Assembly (NCBI GenBank): GCA_963752695.1
Contig: CAVVZB010000001.1
Coordinates: 186,001-250,000, forward strand
Source of the DNA: Bog-113 sp963752695
GTDB lineage: Bacteria; Acidobacteriota; Terriglobia; Bryobacterales; Bryobacteraceae
DNA: 64,000 nucleotides
Direction: 5' to 3'
A program made the translations under genes and the position numbers. Shown here piece by piece: positions 6,918 to 16,703 of this stretch. Each line of letters begins with the position of its first letter. The stretch's first letter is position 1. The notes beneath the pieces were generated by a model. It did not search any database. It saw only the letters and a list, made by a program, of their open reading frames with translations, and was not told where the DNA came from.

Positions 6918-9362
6918 GTGCCTAACGAGTTCTGCGACGTCAGTCTTCCCGTCCCTCTGGATCAGACGTTCACGTACTCTCTGCCGTTAACACTGCGGCA
7001 TCGCGCGCAGGTGGGCTCGCGCCTGCTTGTGCCTTTCGGATCTCGGAAGCTGATTGGCGTCATCCTCGCTCTAAACGCGGAGCAACCTGACCATCCGGCG
7101 CGCGAGGCTTTCCGGCTCATTGACGAACAGCCGGTACTGGACGCGCCTCTGATTGCGCTTGGACGCTGGATCTCGGGTTACTACTGCTGCCCGCTTGGCG
7201 ATGTGTTCCGCTCCATGCTGCCTTTGGCGGCGGAGGTTCGCGCTGGCAAAGTTTACTCGCTCACTGACTCCGGCCGGGACGCGGCCCGGCAACTGCTCCT
7301 TGGCGCCGATGTCGCCGCTGGCTCAGCCGGTGATTCGGGCGATATTGCCGCGCAGATTTTAGCCTTGCTGGAGCGGCGCTCGCTCTCGGCGTCGTACCTG
7401 AAAACGAAATTTCCTACCGGCGTCAACACCGTCCGCACGCTGGAGAAAAAAGGTTTCATTGCCGCTGACGAGGTGCGAACCGACCGCGATCCCTTGCGCG
7501 CGCCCGCCGAGCATCTCCGAGTAGAATCGCTTCCCAACAGCGATCCACCCAAGCTGCCCAAAGCCGAGCGCGAGTTGCTCGCTTTCCTGCATTTGCATCC
7601 CGGGTCGCACAACCTGGCGCAATTGGACGCGACCGTTTCCCACGCCAGCCAGGCCGCTCGCGCACTGGCGCGCAAGGGGCTGCTGACCATTGCACGCGAG
7701 CCTTTGAGCGTTCTCAGCCCCGGCGCGGAATTGCGTCCGCAGCACACGCTGAATGAAGCGCAGCAATCCGCAGTGGACGCGATTCGCACCGCCATCGAAG
7801 CGCATGCCTTTCATTGCTTTCTGGTTCACGGCGTGACCGGTTCCGGGAAGACCGAGGTCTATCTATCGGCGATCGATTTCGCAATCGCCGCCGGCCGCAG
7901 CGCCTTGTTACTCGTTCCGGAAATCGCACTCACTCCGGCTGTGGCCGGACAATTCTTCGCGCGTTTCGGCGAGCGCGTCGCGATTCTGCATAGCGCTTTC
8001 AGCGATGCCGAACGCGCCGAGCAGTGGCGCCGCATCAGCGCAGGAAAGGCCACTGTGGTGGTCGGAACGCGGTCGGGTGTTTTCGCTCCAGTCCGCAATC
8101 TGGGCCTCATCATCATCGACGAAGAACACGACTCGAGCTATAAACAGGAAGAGAATCCGCGCTACAACGGGCGCGATACGGCCATTGTACGCGCACAGCA
8201 CGCCAACGCCTGCGTGGTTCTCGGTTCCGCGACGCCCAGCCTAGAGAGCCGCCACAACACCGAACGCGGGAAGTATACACTGCTCTCGCTTCCCGATCGG
8301 ATACAGAAACGACCCATGCCACGCGTGGACCTGATCGACATGCGCCAGGAGTTCCTGGAGACCAGGAAGCAGAATACTTTCTCGCGCGCCCTGTTGGATG
8401 CCGTAACCGAGCGGCTGAAGAGCGGCGAACAGACCATCATCCTGCTGAATCGCCGTGGCTACTCCAGTTTTGTGGCGTGCCGGGCCTGCGGCTACCGGAT
8501 TGAATGCGTGAACTGCTCGATCACTCTGACCTTTCACCGCCGCGACCGCCGCCTGCTTTGTCACATGTGCAACTACGCCTGCAAGGTGCCCGGGACGTGT
8601 CCGCAATGCGAAAGCGAACATATCTACTTTCTGGGTACCGGTTCCGAACGCGTCGAAGACGAGTTGCACACGCTGTTCCCCGAAGCGCGGATCGCCCGCC
8701 TGGATCGCGACACGGTCAGTGGTAAACGGCACTATGAGCAGATCCTGCAAGGCTTTCGGGAAAAGAGCTTCGACCTGCTGGTCGGCACCCAGATGATCGC
8801 GAAGGGGCACGACATCCCCAATGTCACGCTGGTGGGCGTAGTGTCCGCGGATGTCGGGTTGGGGATGCCCGATTTTCGCGCTGCCGAGCGTACGTTTCAG
8901 CTGCTGACGCAAGTCGCCGGGCGCGCTGGACGGGGCGATCTGCCGGGTATCGTGCTGGTCCAGACCATCAACCCCGACCATTACGCCGTCCGCATGGCGG
9001 CTTCCCACGATTACGAGAGCTTCTACGAGAAGGAATTGCAGTTTCGCAAGCTCATGCACTATCCGCCATTTACCGCCATGGCGAACCTGCTAGTACGCGC
9101 GGCCAAGCAGGAGGACGCGTTGCGCATGGCTACCGAACTGGATCGACATCTGAAACCCGCGCCAGAAAACATCCGGATTTTGGGCCCCGCCGAGGCGCCC
9201 GTGCTGCGAATTAAAGCCGAGTTTCGGTATCAGTTTCTTATCAAAGCGATGAGCCGCAAAGCCCTGAACTCGCTTTTACATACCACCCGGGCGTTTGCTC
9301 TTGCTCAGAAGTGGGGCGCAACCGCGCTGGTAATCGACGTCGATCCCCTGACGCTGACCTGA
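6918..9362 (+). CDS. priA: Primosomal protein N', replication-restart helicase PriA
   Basis: This 814-residue protein starts at GTG, 2 bp after the previous stop. It has an N-terminal DNA-binding domain (DQTFTYSLP, about 1-110) and Walker A GVTGSGKT near residue 305. The Walker B DEEHD box, LGSATPSLES and the helicase C-lobe with GTQMIAKGHD and QVAGRAGRG follow. Between the lobes sit four CxxC pairs (CRACGYRIECVNC, then CHMCNYACK and CPQC), the zinc-binding insertion of PriA. It reloads the replisome at stalled forks. All helicase motifs look intact. Confidence 0.97.
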   Translation: MPNEFCDVSLPVPLDQTFTYSLPLTLRHRAQVGSRLLVPFGSRKLIGVILALNAEQPDHPAREAFRLIDEQPVLDAPLIALGRWISGYYCCPLGDVFRSMLPLAAEVRAGKVYSLTDSGRDAARQLLLGADVAAGSAGDSGDIAAQILALLERRSLSASYLKTKFPTGVNTVRTLEKKGFIAADEVRTDRDPLRAPAEHLRVESLPNSDPPKLPKAERELLAFLHLHPGSHNLAQLDATVSHASQAARALARKGLLTIAREPLSVLSPGAELRPQHTLNEAQQSAVDAIRTAIEAHAFHCFLVHGVTGSGKTEVYLSAIDFAIAAGRSALLLVPEIALTPAVAGQFFARFGERVAILHSAFSDAERAEQWRRISAGKATVVVGTRSGVFAPVRNLGLIIIDEEHDSSYKQEENPRYNGRDTAIVRAQHANACVVLGSATPSLESRHNTERGKYTLLSLPDRIQKRPMPRVDLIDMRQEFLETRKQNTFSRALLDAVTERLKSGEQTIILLNRRGYSSFVACRACGYRIECVNCSITLTFHRRDRRLLCHMCNYACKVPGTCPQCESEHIYFLGTGSERVEDELHTLFPEARIARLDRDTVSGKRHYEQILQGFREKSFDLLVGTQMIAKGHDIPNVTLVGVVSADVGLGMPDFRAAERTFQLLTQVAGRAGRGDLPGIVLVQTINPDHYAVRMAASHDYESFYEKELQFRKLMHYPPFTAMANLLVRAAKQEDALRMATELDRHLKPAPENIRILGPAEAPVLRIKAEFRYQFLIKAMSRKALNSLLHTTRAFALAQKWGATALVIDVDPLTLT

Positions 9363-9374
9363 AATTTCTCCTAT

Positions 9375-9409
9375 TGCGACGCACTTTGTCATGGCTTTGT
9401 AACGTCGCA
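9375..9409. terminator. Hairpin after priA (possible terminator)
   Basis: A perfect 7-bp inverted repeat, TGCGACG (9375-9381) and CGTCGCA (9403-9409), has a 21-nt loop and is followed only by GTTTGT. It sits in the 81-bp gap before the TonB receptor gene. The long loop and weak T-tract make termination uncertain. Confidence 0.35.
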
Positions 9410-9443
9410 GTTTGTACCATTTGTTAATCAGGGTTAGTCCATT

Positions 9444-12400
9444 ATGAATAAAGTCGCCATCATTACAGCCATTGCGTGCCTGGGCGCGGTAAGTGCATTT
9501 GCCCAGTCGGTCGCCGGATTAGGCGCCATCACGGGAATCGTTAAAGACGCTAGCGGAGCCAGTGTTCCCGGCGCGGCAGTCGTCGTCGCCAATGAAGCCA
9601 AGGGCATTCGGCGTTCGCTCGAAACCAATGGAGACGGAATTTTCAACGCCCCGGCGCTGGTTCCCGCATCCGGCTACACCGTCACAGTTAACAAAGCGGG
9701 TTTTGCGCCGTATGAGCAGAACGAAGTTACCGTCCTGGTAGGTCAGGATGTTGATCTGCAGTTGACGATCGGCGTCGGCACCGCAACCACGCAGGTCACG
9801 GTTGAATCCCAAGCGCCTGTTGTCGAAGACACCAAGAGCGACGTGTCGCAGGTAGTGAACAGCCGCCAGATCTTGGACCTGCCGATCAATGGGCGGCGCG
9901 TCGATAGCTTCGTCTTACTGACTCCAGCCGTGGTTCCGGATGGGACATTCGGACTGGTGAGCTTTCGCGGCATTGCAGGTGGCAACAACTTCCTGACAGA
10001 CGGCAACGACACCACGGATCAGTTCTATAACGAGAATGCGGGACGTACCCGGATCGCGAGCCAAATCTCGCAAGACGCGGTGCAGGAGTTCCAGGTCATA
10101 TCGGACAACTACTCCGCCGAGTATGGGCGGGCCGATGGCGGCATCATCAACACGGTGACGCGATCCGGCACCAACGACATACATGGGACCGCATTCTGGT
10201 TTTTCCGCGATGCTGGATTTAATGCCCGCGATCGCTACGCCAATTTCAACCCACCCGAGCATCGGGACCAGGTTGGCGGTGTTGTCGGCGGCGCCATCAT
10301 CAAGAACAAGTTGTTCTACTTCCTGGATTACGAGAAGACCCTGCGCGACTTCCCCCTGATTGCGTCACTTACAAGTGCGCCATTGTTCAATCCCGCCGGT
10401 CAGTTTCAAAACACGCAGCCCAACGGGTCTGCCACGTGCGCCGCACCCGCGACGCCAGCCCAGTGCGCCACGGCAATTAGCTTCATCACCACCCGTAACT
10501 TCGGCACGGTTCCGAGAACCGTTAATCAAGACCTTGGCTTTGCCAAGATCGATTTCCGTCCCACCGAAAAACACACCTTTAGCTTCAGCGGCAATTATCT
10601 GGATTGGGTCTCGCCCAACGGCATCCAGACGCAAGCCGTGTTGAATAACGGGAACGGCATCGCGAACAACGCCGATTCCACGGTTCGCACCCGCTACGGG
10701 CGCGCCGACTGGACCTACGTCGTCACGCCGACCATCATCATGGAAGCGCGTTTCGGCTACTTCAAAGATCGCCTGTACGACGCCGCCAGTCCGGACTTCC
10801 TTGCTCCACAGCTCGGCCTTGCAGGTCTGAGCGTTGCTGGAAATAGCAATCTCGGCTACGCCACCAGTTACCCGCGTCTGAATCCGAGTGAGCAGCGCTT
10901 CCAGGGTGCCGATAACATCAGCATTTCCGCTGGCGCCCACACCATTAAGCTAGGCATCGATATTGCCGCCACGGAAGACTATCAACATCAGCTTTCCAAT
11001 CAATATGGAAGCTATAGCTATTCGAGCTTCACTAACTACGCGCTCGATTTCAGTGGCAATACTACCGGAGCTAAGAACTATGCTTCGTACTCGCAAGCCT
11101 TCGGCAACCCGACCGTCGACACCAACATCACCGACTACGGCGCGTACCTGCAGGATCAATGGCGTGTCTCTTCACGCTTGCTGTTGAACTTCGGCGTTCG
11201 TTACGACTTCGCCGATGTGCAGCAGCCGTCGATATATAACCACGATTACCCGGCGACTGCCGTCATTCACACTCCCAGCTTCGACTTCGCTCCCCGCCTG
11301 GGCATCGCTTACAACCTCAACGGCGGCAAGACGGTTCTGCGTGCGGGCTACGGGATGTTCTATGCGCGCTTCCAGACCGGGCTGATCAATACGCTGTTTT
11401 TGAGTAACAACATCTACCAGGAGTCGATTACTTTAACCGCTCCGTCAGACATCGCGGCACTCGGGCCCGTGTATCCCAATTTTCTGCCAAGCACCACGCG
11501 AACACCGCCTCCGGGAACCACGGACATTACCTTCGCGGACAAGAATTTGAAGAACCCCTACACTGGGCAGTGGAACGCGGCAATCGATCAGGAAATCACT
11601 CCGAGCCTCGCGCTCACCGTCAGCTATCTAGGAAGCACGGGGATCGATCTTTACAGCGTACGCGATCTCAACGTGGGCTCCCAGAGCTCGCAAACGGCTA
11701 CTTATCAGATTCTGGATTCCGGCAAGAACGTGGTGGGGACTTACACAACTCCGGTGTACTTGCTGGCGAACCGCGTGGACCCGCGCTACCGCCGCGTCAA
11801 CCAGGTGGAAAACGGCGGCAAGAGCTATTACGATGGTCTCGCCGTACAGCTCAATAAACGATATGCGAAAGGCTTCCAGGCCGGGGTGGCTTATACCTGG
11901 GCGCACGCGATCGACTTCAATCAGGGCGGCGCGAGCAATGCCATCTTCTTCAGCAATGGGCCAACCAGCTATACCAACGGCGACTATCGCGGTGAGAAAG
12001 GCTCATCCGCTTTGGACGTGCGCCATCGCGCCGTGATTAACTTTGTCTGGCAACCGGTTTTCGCGCATACTTCGGGCTGGGCTGGAAGATGGCTGGCCAA
12101 CGGATGGGAAGTCTCGCAAATCACCACCTTGCAATCCTCGCCTCCCGCGCAAGCCACGGTCAGCGTGAGTGGCTTCGCTTTCCCGGGCGCTGCTTTCCAG
12201 GGGTCACTGAATGGCTTGGGGTCGGTCAATCGCGTTCCATTCGAGCCGATCAATGGGCTCAACGTGGACCAGATTTATCGCGTCGACGCCCGAATCTCCA
12301 AAGCCGTGCCACTGAGCGAACGGGTGCGTTTGTACCTGATGTTCGAGGGATTTAACATCTTCAACACGCCTTACAACACCAGCATCAATACGACGCAGTA

Positions 12401-12527
12401 CCTGTTGAATAGCAAAGCGGGCACGCTGTCGCCGCTATCCAGCTTCGGCTACGGAAACGCGTCGCAAGCGTTCCCTGACGGCACAAACGCCCGCCGCGCC
12501 CAGCTGGCCTTACGGCTCACGTTCTAA
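9444..12527 (+). CDS. Oar-like TonB-dependent receptor with carboxypeptidase-regulatory domain
   Basis: This outer-membrane protein has 1027 residues. It has a signal peptide ending near AFAQ (residues 1-21), then a carboxypeptidase-D regulatory-like domain (about 27-112; ITGIVKDASGASVPGA, VTVNKAGF). A plug domain follows (about 125-235; LPINGRR, FRGIAGGNNFLTDG, EYGRADGG), then a long beta-barrel ending in a C-terminal Phe (LALRLTF). This architecture is heavily expanded in Acidobacteriota and is thought to take up large oligosaccharides or peptides. There are no adjacent SusD or TonB/ExbB genes, so the substrate cannot be guessed. It is likely monocistronic, with a terminator downstream. Confidence 0.93.
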   Translation: MNKVAIITAIACLGAVSAFAQSVAGLGAITGIVKDASGASVPGAAVVVANEAKGIRRSLETNGDGIFNAPALVPASGYTVTVNKAGFAPYEQNEVTVLVGQDVDLQLTIGVGTATTQVTVESQAPVVEDTKSDVSQVVNSRQILDLPINGRRVDSFVLLTPAVVPDGTFGLVSFRGIAGGNNFLTDGNDTTDQFYNENAGRTRIASQISQDAVQEFQVISDNYSAEYGRADGGIINTVTRSGTNDIHGTAFWFFRDAGFNARDRYANFNPPEHRDQVGGVVGGAIIKNKLFYFLDYEKTLRDFPLIASLTSAPLFNPAGQFQNTQPNGSATCAAPATPAQCATAISFITTRNFGTVPRTVNQDLGFAKIDFRPTEKHTFSFSGNYLDWVSPNGIQTQAVLNNGNGIANNADSTVRTRYGRADWTYVVTPTIIMEARFGYFKDRLYDAASPDFLAPQLGLAGLSVAGNSNLGYATSYPRLNPSEQRFQGADNISISAGAHTIKLGIDIAATEDYQHQLSNQYGSYSYSSFTNYALDFSGNTTGAKNYASYSQAFGNPTVDTNITDYGAYLQDQWRVSSRLLLNFGVRYDFADVQQPSIYNHDYPATAVIHTPSFDFAPRLGIAYNLNGGKTVLRAGYGMFYARFQTGLINTLFLSNNIYQESITLTAPSDIAALGPVYPNFLPSTTRTPPPGTTDITFADKNLKNPYTGQWNAAIDQEITPSLALTVSYLGSTGIDLYSVRDLNVGSQSSQTATYQILDSGKNVVGTYTTPVYLLANRVDPRYRRVNQVENGGKSYYDGLAVQLNKRYAKGFQAGVAYTWAHAIDFNQGGASNAIFFSNGPTSYTNGDYRGEKGSSALDVRHRAVINFVWQPVFAHTSGWAGRWLANGWEVSQITTLQSSPPAQATVSVSGFAFPGAAFQGSLNGLGSVNRVPFEPINGLNVDQIYRVDARISKAVPLSERVRLYLMFEGFNIFNTPYNTSINTTQYLLNSKAGTLSPLSSFGYGNASQAFPDGTNARRAQLALRLTF

Positions 12528-12553
12528 GAATCTAACGCCTCGCTTGCCCGCTC

Positions 12554-12590
12554 TTGAGCAGCCGGCCAGCCGCGCGGCTCAAGGGTTTTT
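12554..12590 (+). terminator. Rho-independent terminator after the TonB receptor
   Basis: TTGAGC (12554-12559) pairs with GCTCAA (12577-12582). A second perfect hairpin, AGCCGC/GCGGCT, is nested inside, and the sequence then runs GGGTTTTTG. It lies between the receptor stop and the start of the fused trp gene, so it ends the receptor transcript. It could also act as an attenuator for the trp gene, but no Trp-rich leader peptide is visible. Confidence 0.65.
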
Positions 12591-12610
12591 GTCTGTTACC
12601 CTGAAATTTC

Positions 12611-14779
12611 TTGCTTCGTTACACTACTCCTCACGGCGTCGTGGTCGAACGGAAGCTCTCGCGAGCCAATTACGCCCGCGGCCTTTCGTTTCTACTGCGG
12701 GATCTGGACCGCCATCGCGGCATTTATCTTTCCTCCGGTTATGAGTACCCGGGGCGCTACTCTCGCTGGGATATCGGCTCGACGCGGCCACCCCTCGAGA
12801 TCGTCGCGCGCGACCGCGACGTCGCATTCCGTCCGTTGAACGAGCGCGGGAACGCGATCCTGCGCATGTTCGATGTATTCCTGCGCGATCACCCGCACTG
12901 GTTCGAATTCGGCTACTCCGGCGATCAATTAAAGGGCGTTCTCATGCCCATGCCGGCTCTATTCCCAGAAGAGGAACGCTCGAAACAGCCGTCGGTGTTT
13001 TCCATCTTGCGGGCCATCACCGACGAGTTCCGCAATCCGCATGATAGCCGCCTGGCGCTGATCGGACTCTTCGGTTACGACCTGCTGTTTCAGTTCGAGC
13101 CAATCGAGAAGAAGCTGCCGCGCGATGGGCAAAACGACCTCCATCTCTTTCTTTGCGACGACATCTATTTCGCCGACCGTAAGCGGGAGCAAATCGATCG
13201 CTATCGCTACGAATTCACGCTCGGCGATTGGACCACGAAGGGCTTGCCACGTTCCGCGGCCAGGGTGAACGCGCGGCCATCGACAAGGGCGATTTCCTCC
13301 TCTCCCAGCGCCGGAATCATATCGAGCGACCATACACCGGAAGAGTACATCGCCAACGTCGAGACTGTGCGCGAAGGCATGCGCCAGGGCGATTTCTACG
13401 AGGTGGTGCTCCGCCAGAGCTTCCGAACCCCGTATACCGGGAAGGCCAGCGAGCTGTTCGTCAAAATGCAACAGGCCAGCCCTAGCCCGTATGAGTTCCT
13501 GGTACAGCTGGGTGACGAGCAACTGATCGGAGCTTCTCCGGAGATGTTTATCCGAAGTGAAGGTCCGCGCATTGAAACGTGCCCCATTTCCGGTACGGCC
13601 CGCCGCACGGGAGACCCGTTACGCGACGCGGAAGCGATCCGGGCCTTGCTCAATTCCGCCAAGGAAGAGTCGGAACTCACGATGTGTACCGACGTCGATC
13701 GCAACGATAAATCCCGCGTGTGCGACCCCGGTTCGGTGAAGGTGATCGGGCGGCGGTTGATCGAATCGTATGCAGGCCTGTTCCACACGGTGGATCATGT
13801 GGAGGGTCTCCTGGAGCCGGGCTTCGATTCGCTCGATGCCTTCCTCAGCCACATGTGGGCCGTTACCTTGATCGGTGCGCCCAAAAAGGCGGCGGCCCTC
13901 GCTATTGAATCTCTCGAAAAGACTGCGCGCGGATGGTACGGCGGGGCGGTCGGGGCGCTCATGCTCAACGGCGATATCAACACGGGAATCCTGATCCGCA
14001 CCACGTATCTGCGCAATGGAATCGCGACTTATCCGGCTGGCGCCACGCTGCTTTACGATTCCGATCCGGCCAGCGAGGAACGCGAAACGCGGTTAAAAGC
14101 TACAGGGTTCTTCCGCATTCTTGGGAAAACCGCGCCCGCCGATGAGGTCCGTCATTGCAGTATGCCAGGCACAGGCCTGAAGCTTCTGCTGGTGGATCAC
14201 AACGATTGCTTCATTCATACCTTGGCCAACTATGCGCGCCAGACGGGCGCCGAGGTCGTTACCTACCGTTCCGGGTTCCCGCTCGAGTTGCTCGATGAAC
14301 TTGCCCCGGATCTGCTGCTGATCTCCCCAGGTCCCGGACGCCCACGGGATTTCGGTGTTCCGGACTTGGTGTTGGAGGCCGTGCGGCGCAGCTTGCCCAT
14401 TTTTGGGGTCTGCCTGGGTTTGCAGGGAATCGTGGAGGCGTTCGGCGGCGTGCTCGGTGTGCTCGACTATCCGGTTCACGGAAAGCCCTCCCGCATTCGC
14501 CATCGGGGAACTGGAATTTTCGAAGGCTTGCCAGAAGAATTTATGGTCGGTCGCTATCACTCGCTCTATGCTCTTCCAGAGCGCATGCCTCATGATCTTG
14601 AAGTAACGGCGGAGTCGGAAGACGGAGTGATTATGGGAGTGCGCCACCGGGACTTGCCCGTGGAAGCTGTCCAATTCCATCCGGAATCAATTCTGAGCTC
14701 AACCGGCGACGTTGGTCTGCAGCTTATGCGAAATGCCATCCAGCGGCTGCCCGTCAAGAGCCGGACGTCGGCTGGCTGA
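12611..14779 (+). CDS. trpE(G): Fused anthranilate synthase TrpE-TrpG
   Basis: This 722-residue protein joins both subunits of anthranilate synthase. The chorismate-binding TrpE part covers about 1-510 (PISGTARRTGDP, LTMCTDVDRNDKSRVC, WAVTLIGAPKKAA, YGGAVG). It is followed after a short linker by the class-I glutamine amidotransferase TrpG part (about 520-715; SPGPGRP, nucleophile Cys in GVCLGLQ near 601, QFHPES near 690). It makes anthranilate from chorismate and glutamine in tryptophan synthesis. The start chosen is TTG at 12611, because an in-frame TGA lies at 12602-12604 and homology-like sequence (HGVVVERK) begins immediately. Rhizobia and Azospirillum have the same fusion. No other trp genes are adjacent. 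Confidence 0.93.
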   Translation: MLRYTTPHGVVVERKLSRANYARGLSFLLRDLDRHRGIYLSSGYEYPGRYSRWDIGSTRPPLEIVARDRDVAFRPLNERGNAILRMFDVFLRDHPHWFEFGYSGDQLKGVLMPMPALFPEEERSKQPSVFSILRAITDEFRNPHDSRLALIGLFGYDLLFQFEPIEKKLPRDGQNDLHLFLCDDIYFADRKREQIDRYRYEFTLGDWTTKGLPRSAARVNARPSTRAISSSPSAGIISSDHTPEEYIANVETVREGMRQGDFYEVVLRQSFRTPYTGKASELFVKMQQASPSPYEFLVQLGDEQLIGASPEMFIRSEGPRIETCPISGTARRTGDPLRDAEAIRALLNSAKEESELTMCTDVDRNDKSRVCDPGSVKVIGRRLIESYAGLFHTVDHVEGLLEPGFDSLDAFLSHMWAVTLIGAPKKAAALAIESLEKTARGWYGGAVGALMLNGDINTGILIRTTYLRNGIATYPAGATLLYDSDPASEERETRLKATGFFRILGKTAPADEVRHCSMPGTGLKLLLVDHNDCFIHTLANYARQTGAEVVTYRSGFPLELLDELAPDLLLISPGPGRPRDFGVPDLVLEAVRRSLPIFGVCLGLQGIVEAFGGVLGVLDYPVHGKPSRIRHRGTGIFEGLPEEFMVGRYHSLYALPERMPHDLEVTAESEDGVIMGVRHRDLPVEAVQFHPESILSSTGDVGLQLMRNAIQRLPVKSRTSAG

Positions 14780-14806
14780 ATTCGCGCACTTGGTTGTCAA
14801 AATCCA

Positions 14807-14838
14807 CCGGCTACAAGGATGTTGCTCCCTGTAGCCGG
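14807..14838. terminator. Bidirectional hairpin between convergent genes
   Basis: CCGGCTACA (14807-14815) and TGTAGCCGG (14830-14838) form a perfect 9-bp stem with a 14-nt loop, between the ends of trpE(G) and the Gly/Tyr-rich gene. On the minus strand it is followed by a short TTTT. It probably terminates both genes. Confidence 0.6.
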
Positions 14839-14855
14839 ATGGAGGGCCGCAAAGT

Positions 14856-15335
14856 TTAACGACCGAAGTGCCGCCAGCCCCCGCCATAGACGCCCACTCC
14901 GACCCCCACCACTACTCGGGGATAACGCCGGTGACCGTAATAGGCGCTAGGGTAAGCGTAGTAATCGTACGGATAATACCCGTAGGGATCGTAACCATAG
15001 CCGTCATAATACCCCCCGTAATAACCAGGGTAGAAACCTAGGCCAAACCCAAAGCCTCCGTAGCCCCAACCCCCGCGGTAATAGCCGCCGTAGCCGCCTC
15101 GATAATAGCCTCCGCGATATCCGCCGTACCCGTAGCCTCCGCGGTAGCCGCCAAAGCCTTCACGCCCATAACCACCACCGTAACTGCCGTGAGAATACCC
15201 GCCACCGCTAAAACCGTGGCCACCATAGGACGTTGAATGTCCGCCGCCGCTGGAACCCGAATGTCCACCACCGCCGCGTTGAGCAAAGCAGGTGGAGGCT
15301 ATAGCTAAGAACAAAAACACAATCAGCTTGCGCAT
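14856..15335 (-). CDS. Small secreted Gly/Tyr-rich protein
   Basis: ATG at 15335 gives 159 residues. This start is preferred over the longer frame (to 15413) because AGGAAG precedes it and the product then begins with a clean signal peptide (MRKLIVFLFLAIASTCFAQ). The mature part is almost entirely Gly, Tyr, Ser and Arg in short GGY/GYG-type units (about residues 20-140). It ends with a Val/Gly-rich stretch (VVVGVGVGVYGGG) and a basic tail. Such low-complexity proteins are common in Acidobacteriota and may be secreted adhesive or cell-surface proteins. Function is unknown and similarity to others would be compositional. Confidence 0.75.
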   Translation of the reverse strand: MRKLIVFLFLAIASTCFAQRGGGGHSGSSGGGHSTSYGGHGFSGGGYSHGSYGGGYGREGFGGYRGGYGYGGYRGGYYRGGYGGYYRGGWGYGGFGFGLGFYPGYYGGYYDGYGYDPYGYYPYDYYAYPSAYYGHRRYPRVVVGVGVGVYGGGWRHFGR

Positions 15336-15434
15336 AAATAACTTCCTGTTCCTTCGCACAGGCAAGTTGATGACCAATGGAATTGATCGATTTGTCACTC
15401 CTTTAGCGCGCAATCGAGCTACAAACGCAGTAGC

Positions 15435-16340
15435 ATGGTTATTCCCATGTGGAAGCTGCCGGTTGCGACCTACGCAACCTATTTAACTATTGCCTGCCTA
15501 GCGACTTCTGCGGCCGAGCCCCCGGCCCTTAAGACGGTCCTGCTATGGCCCGAAGGCGCGCCCGGAGCGCAAGGCACCGCCGACGCCGATCAGCCGAAGT
15601 TCACCATCTACCCGGCCCCTGCACCGAATGGTACGTCCGTTTTGGTGCTACCCGGTGGTGGATATCAAGCTCTGGCGATGGATCACGAAGGCGCTCAGGT
15701 TGCACGTTGGTTGAACGGGTACGGCGTGACTGCGTTCGTCCTGCAGTACCGGCTTGGTCCAAAGTATCACCATCCTATCGAACTGAACGACGCGCTGCGC
15801 GCGATGAAGTTGATCCGCGCCCATGCGCTCGATTACGGCATCGACCCGGAACGCCTCGGAATTTGGGGGTTTTCGGCGGGAGGCCACCTAGCCTCCACCG
15901 TGTCCACGCACTCCGAACGAGGCTCGGTTACAGCGCGTGACCCGATCGACCGCTTTTCCAGCCGCCCCGATTTCGCCATCCTCGCCTACCCAGTGATCTC
16001 GTTCGGCGCTTTTGCCCACCAGGGGTCGCTTCACAATTTGCTCGGGCCAAATCCCGATCCGGCACTCGTTGAAGATCTATCCAATGAAAAACGGGTCAGC
16101 CAGCAAACGCCGCCTACCTTCCTGTTCCACACGGCGGACGACCCCGTGGTCCCGGTGCAGAACAGCCTGCTCTATTTCGGAGCTCTTCGCGCGGCCGGCA
16201 TTCCCGCGGAACTGCATGTCTTCGAACATGGTCCGCATGGCGTCGGGCTGGCGTTTTACGATCCGATCCTGTCGAAATGGCCGGATATGCTCGCGGTTTG
16301 GTTGCGGTCTCACGGATGGCTCACAAGAAAGGAGCGTTAA
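15435..16340 (+). CDS. Secreted alpha/beta-hydrolase, esterase/acetyl-xylan-esterase-like
   Basis: This 301-residue protein has a signal peptide (about 1-26). The alpha/beta-hydrolase core shows the oxyanion element LPGGGYQ, nucleophile motif GFSAGG (about residue 148), acid Asp in HTADDPVVP and catalytic His in HGPHGVG. The BD-FAE/acetyl-esterase family removes acetyl or other short acyl groups from plant or microbial polysaccharides. A second possible start is Met5. The gene's last codons contain AAAGGAG (16328-16334), which serves the GTG start of the next gene, so they form an operon. Confidence 0.85.
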   Translation: MVIPMWKLPVATYATYLTIACLATSAAEPPALKTVLLWPEGAPGAQGTADADQPKFTIYPAPAPNGTSVLVLPGGGYQALAMDHEGAQVARWLNGYGVTAFVLQYRLGPKYHHPIELNDALRAMKLIRAHALDYGIDPERLGIWGFSAGGHLASTVSTHSERGSVTARDPIDRFSSRPDFAILAYPVISFGAFAHQGSLHNLLGPNPDPALVEDLSNEKRVSQQTPPTFLFHTADDPVVPVQNSLLYFGALRAAGIPAELHVFEHGPHGVGLAFYDPILSKWPDMLAVWLRSHGWLTRKER

Positions 16341-16703
16341 GTGTCAAGTCACCAGCTTGCCCGCTACGTTTGGAAAAACCGGGTAGTCCTGATTTTCGCG
16401 CCGACATCAGAGGATGCAAGGCTGATCCGGCAGCAATCGATCTTCGAAAAACACAAAACGGAAATGGCCGAGCGGGAAATCCTCGTTCTGCCGATCGTCG
16501 GCGGGGATGGAATGCGGTTGCGAAACCAGTTCCGAATTGGTGAACCGGTATTTACCGTAATCCTGATCGGAAAAGACGGCAACGAGAAACACCGGTGGGC
16601 CGATATCGCTCCCCTCGATCAAATCCTTCATATTATTGACCGGATGCCAATGCGCAAGGTCGAAGTGCGGACGCGCCAGGCAGTCACTCGACCGTCACAG
16701 TAA
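16341..16703 (+). CDS. DUF4174 domain protein
   Basis: This 120-residue protein starts at GTG directly after the previous stop (AAAGGAG 7 bases upstream). It matches the DUF4174 pattern: YVWKNRVVLIFAP near the N-terminus, a middle EREILVLPIV, then FTVILIGKDGNEK and a C-terminal IDRMPMRKVEVR. The fold is thioredoxin-like, but no CxxC is present. No biochemical role is established for the family. No signal peptide is visible, unlike many members. It overlaps the convergent 16684-18738 gene by 20 bp. Confidence 0.8.
   Translation: MSSHQLARYVWKNRVVLIFAPTSEDARLIRQQSIFEKHKTEMAEREILVLPIVGGDGMRLRNQFRIGEPVFTVILIGKDGNEKHRWADIAPLDQILHIIDRMPMRKVEVRTRQAVTRPSQ

Noticed and set aside
12528..12610. Trp attenuator with leader peptide before trpE(G)
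   Set aside because: No short frame with consecutive Trp codons is present; the hairpin fits a terminator of the upstream gene.
15000..15300. Possible CRISPR-like or satellite repeat
   Set aside because: The short repeats encode GGY/GYG units of the Gly/Tyr-rich protein and lack fixed spacer structure.
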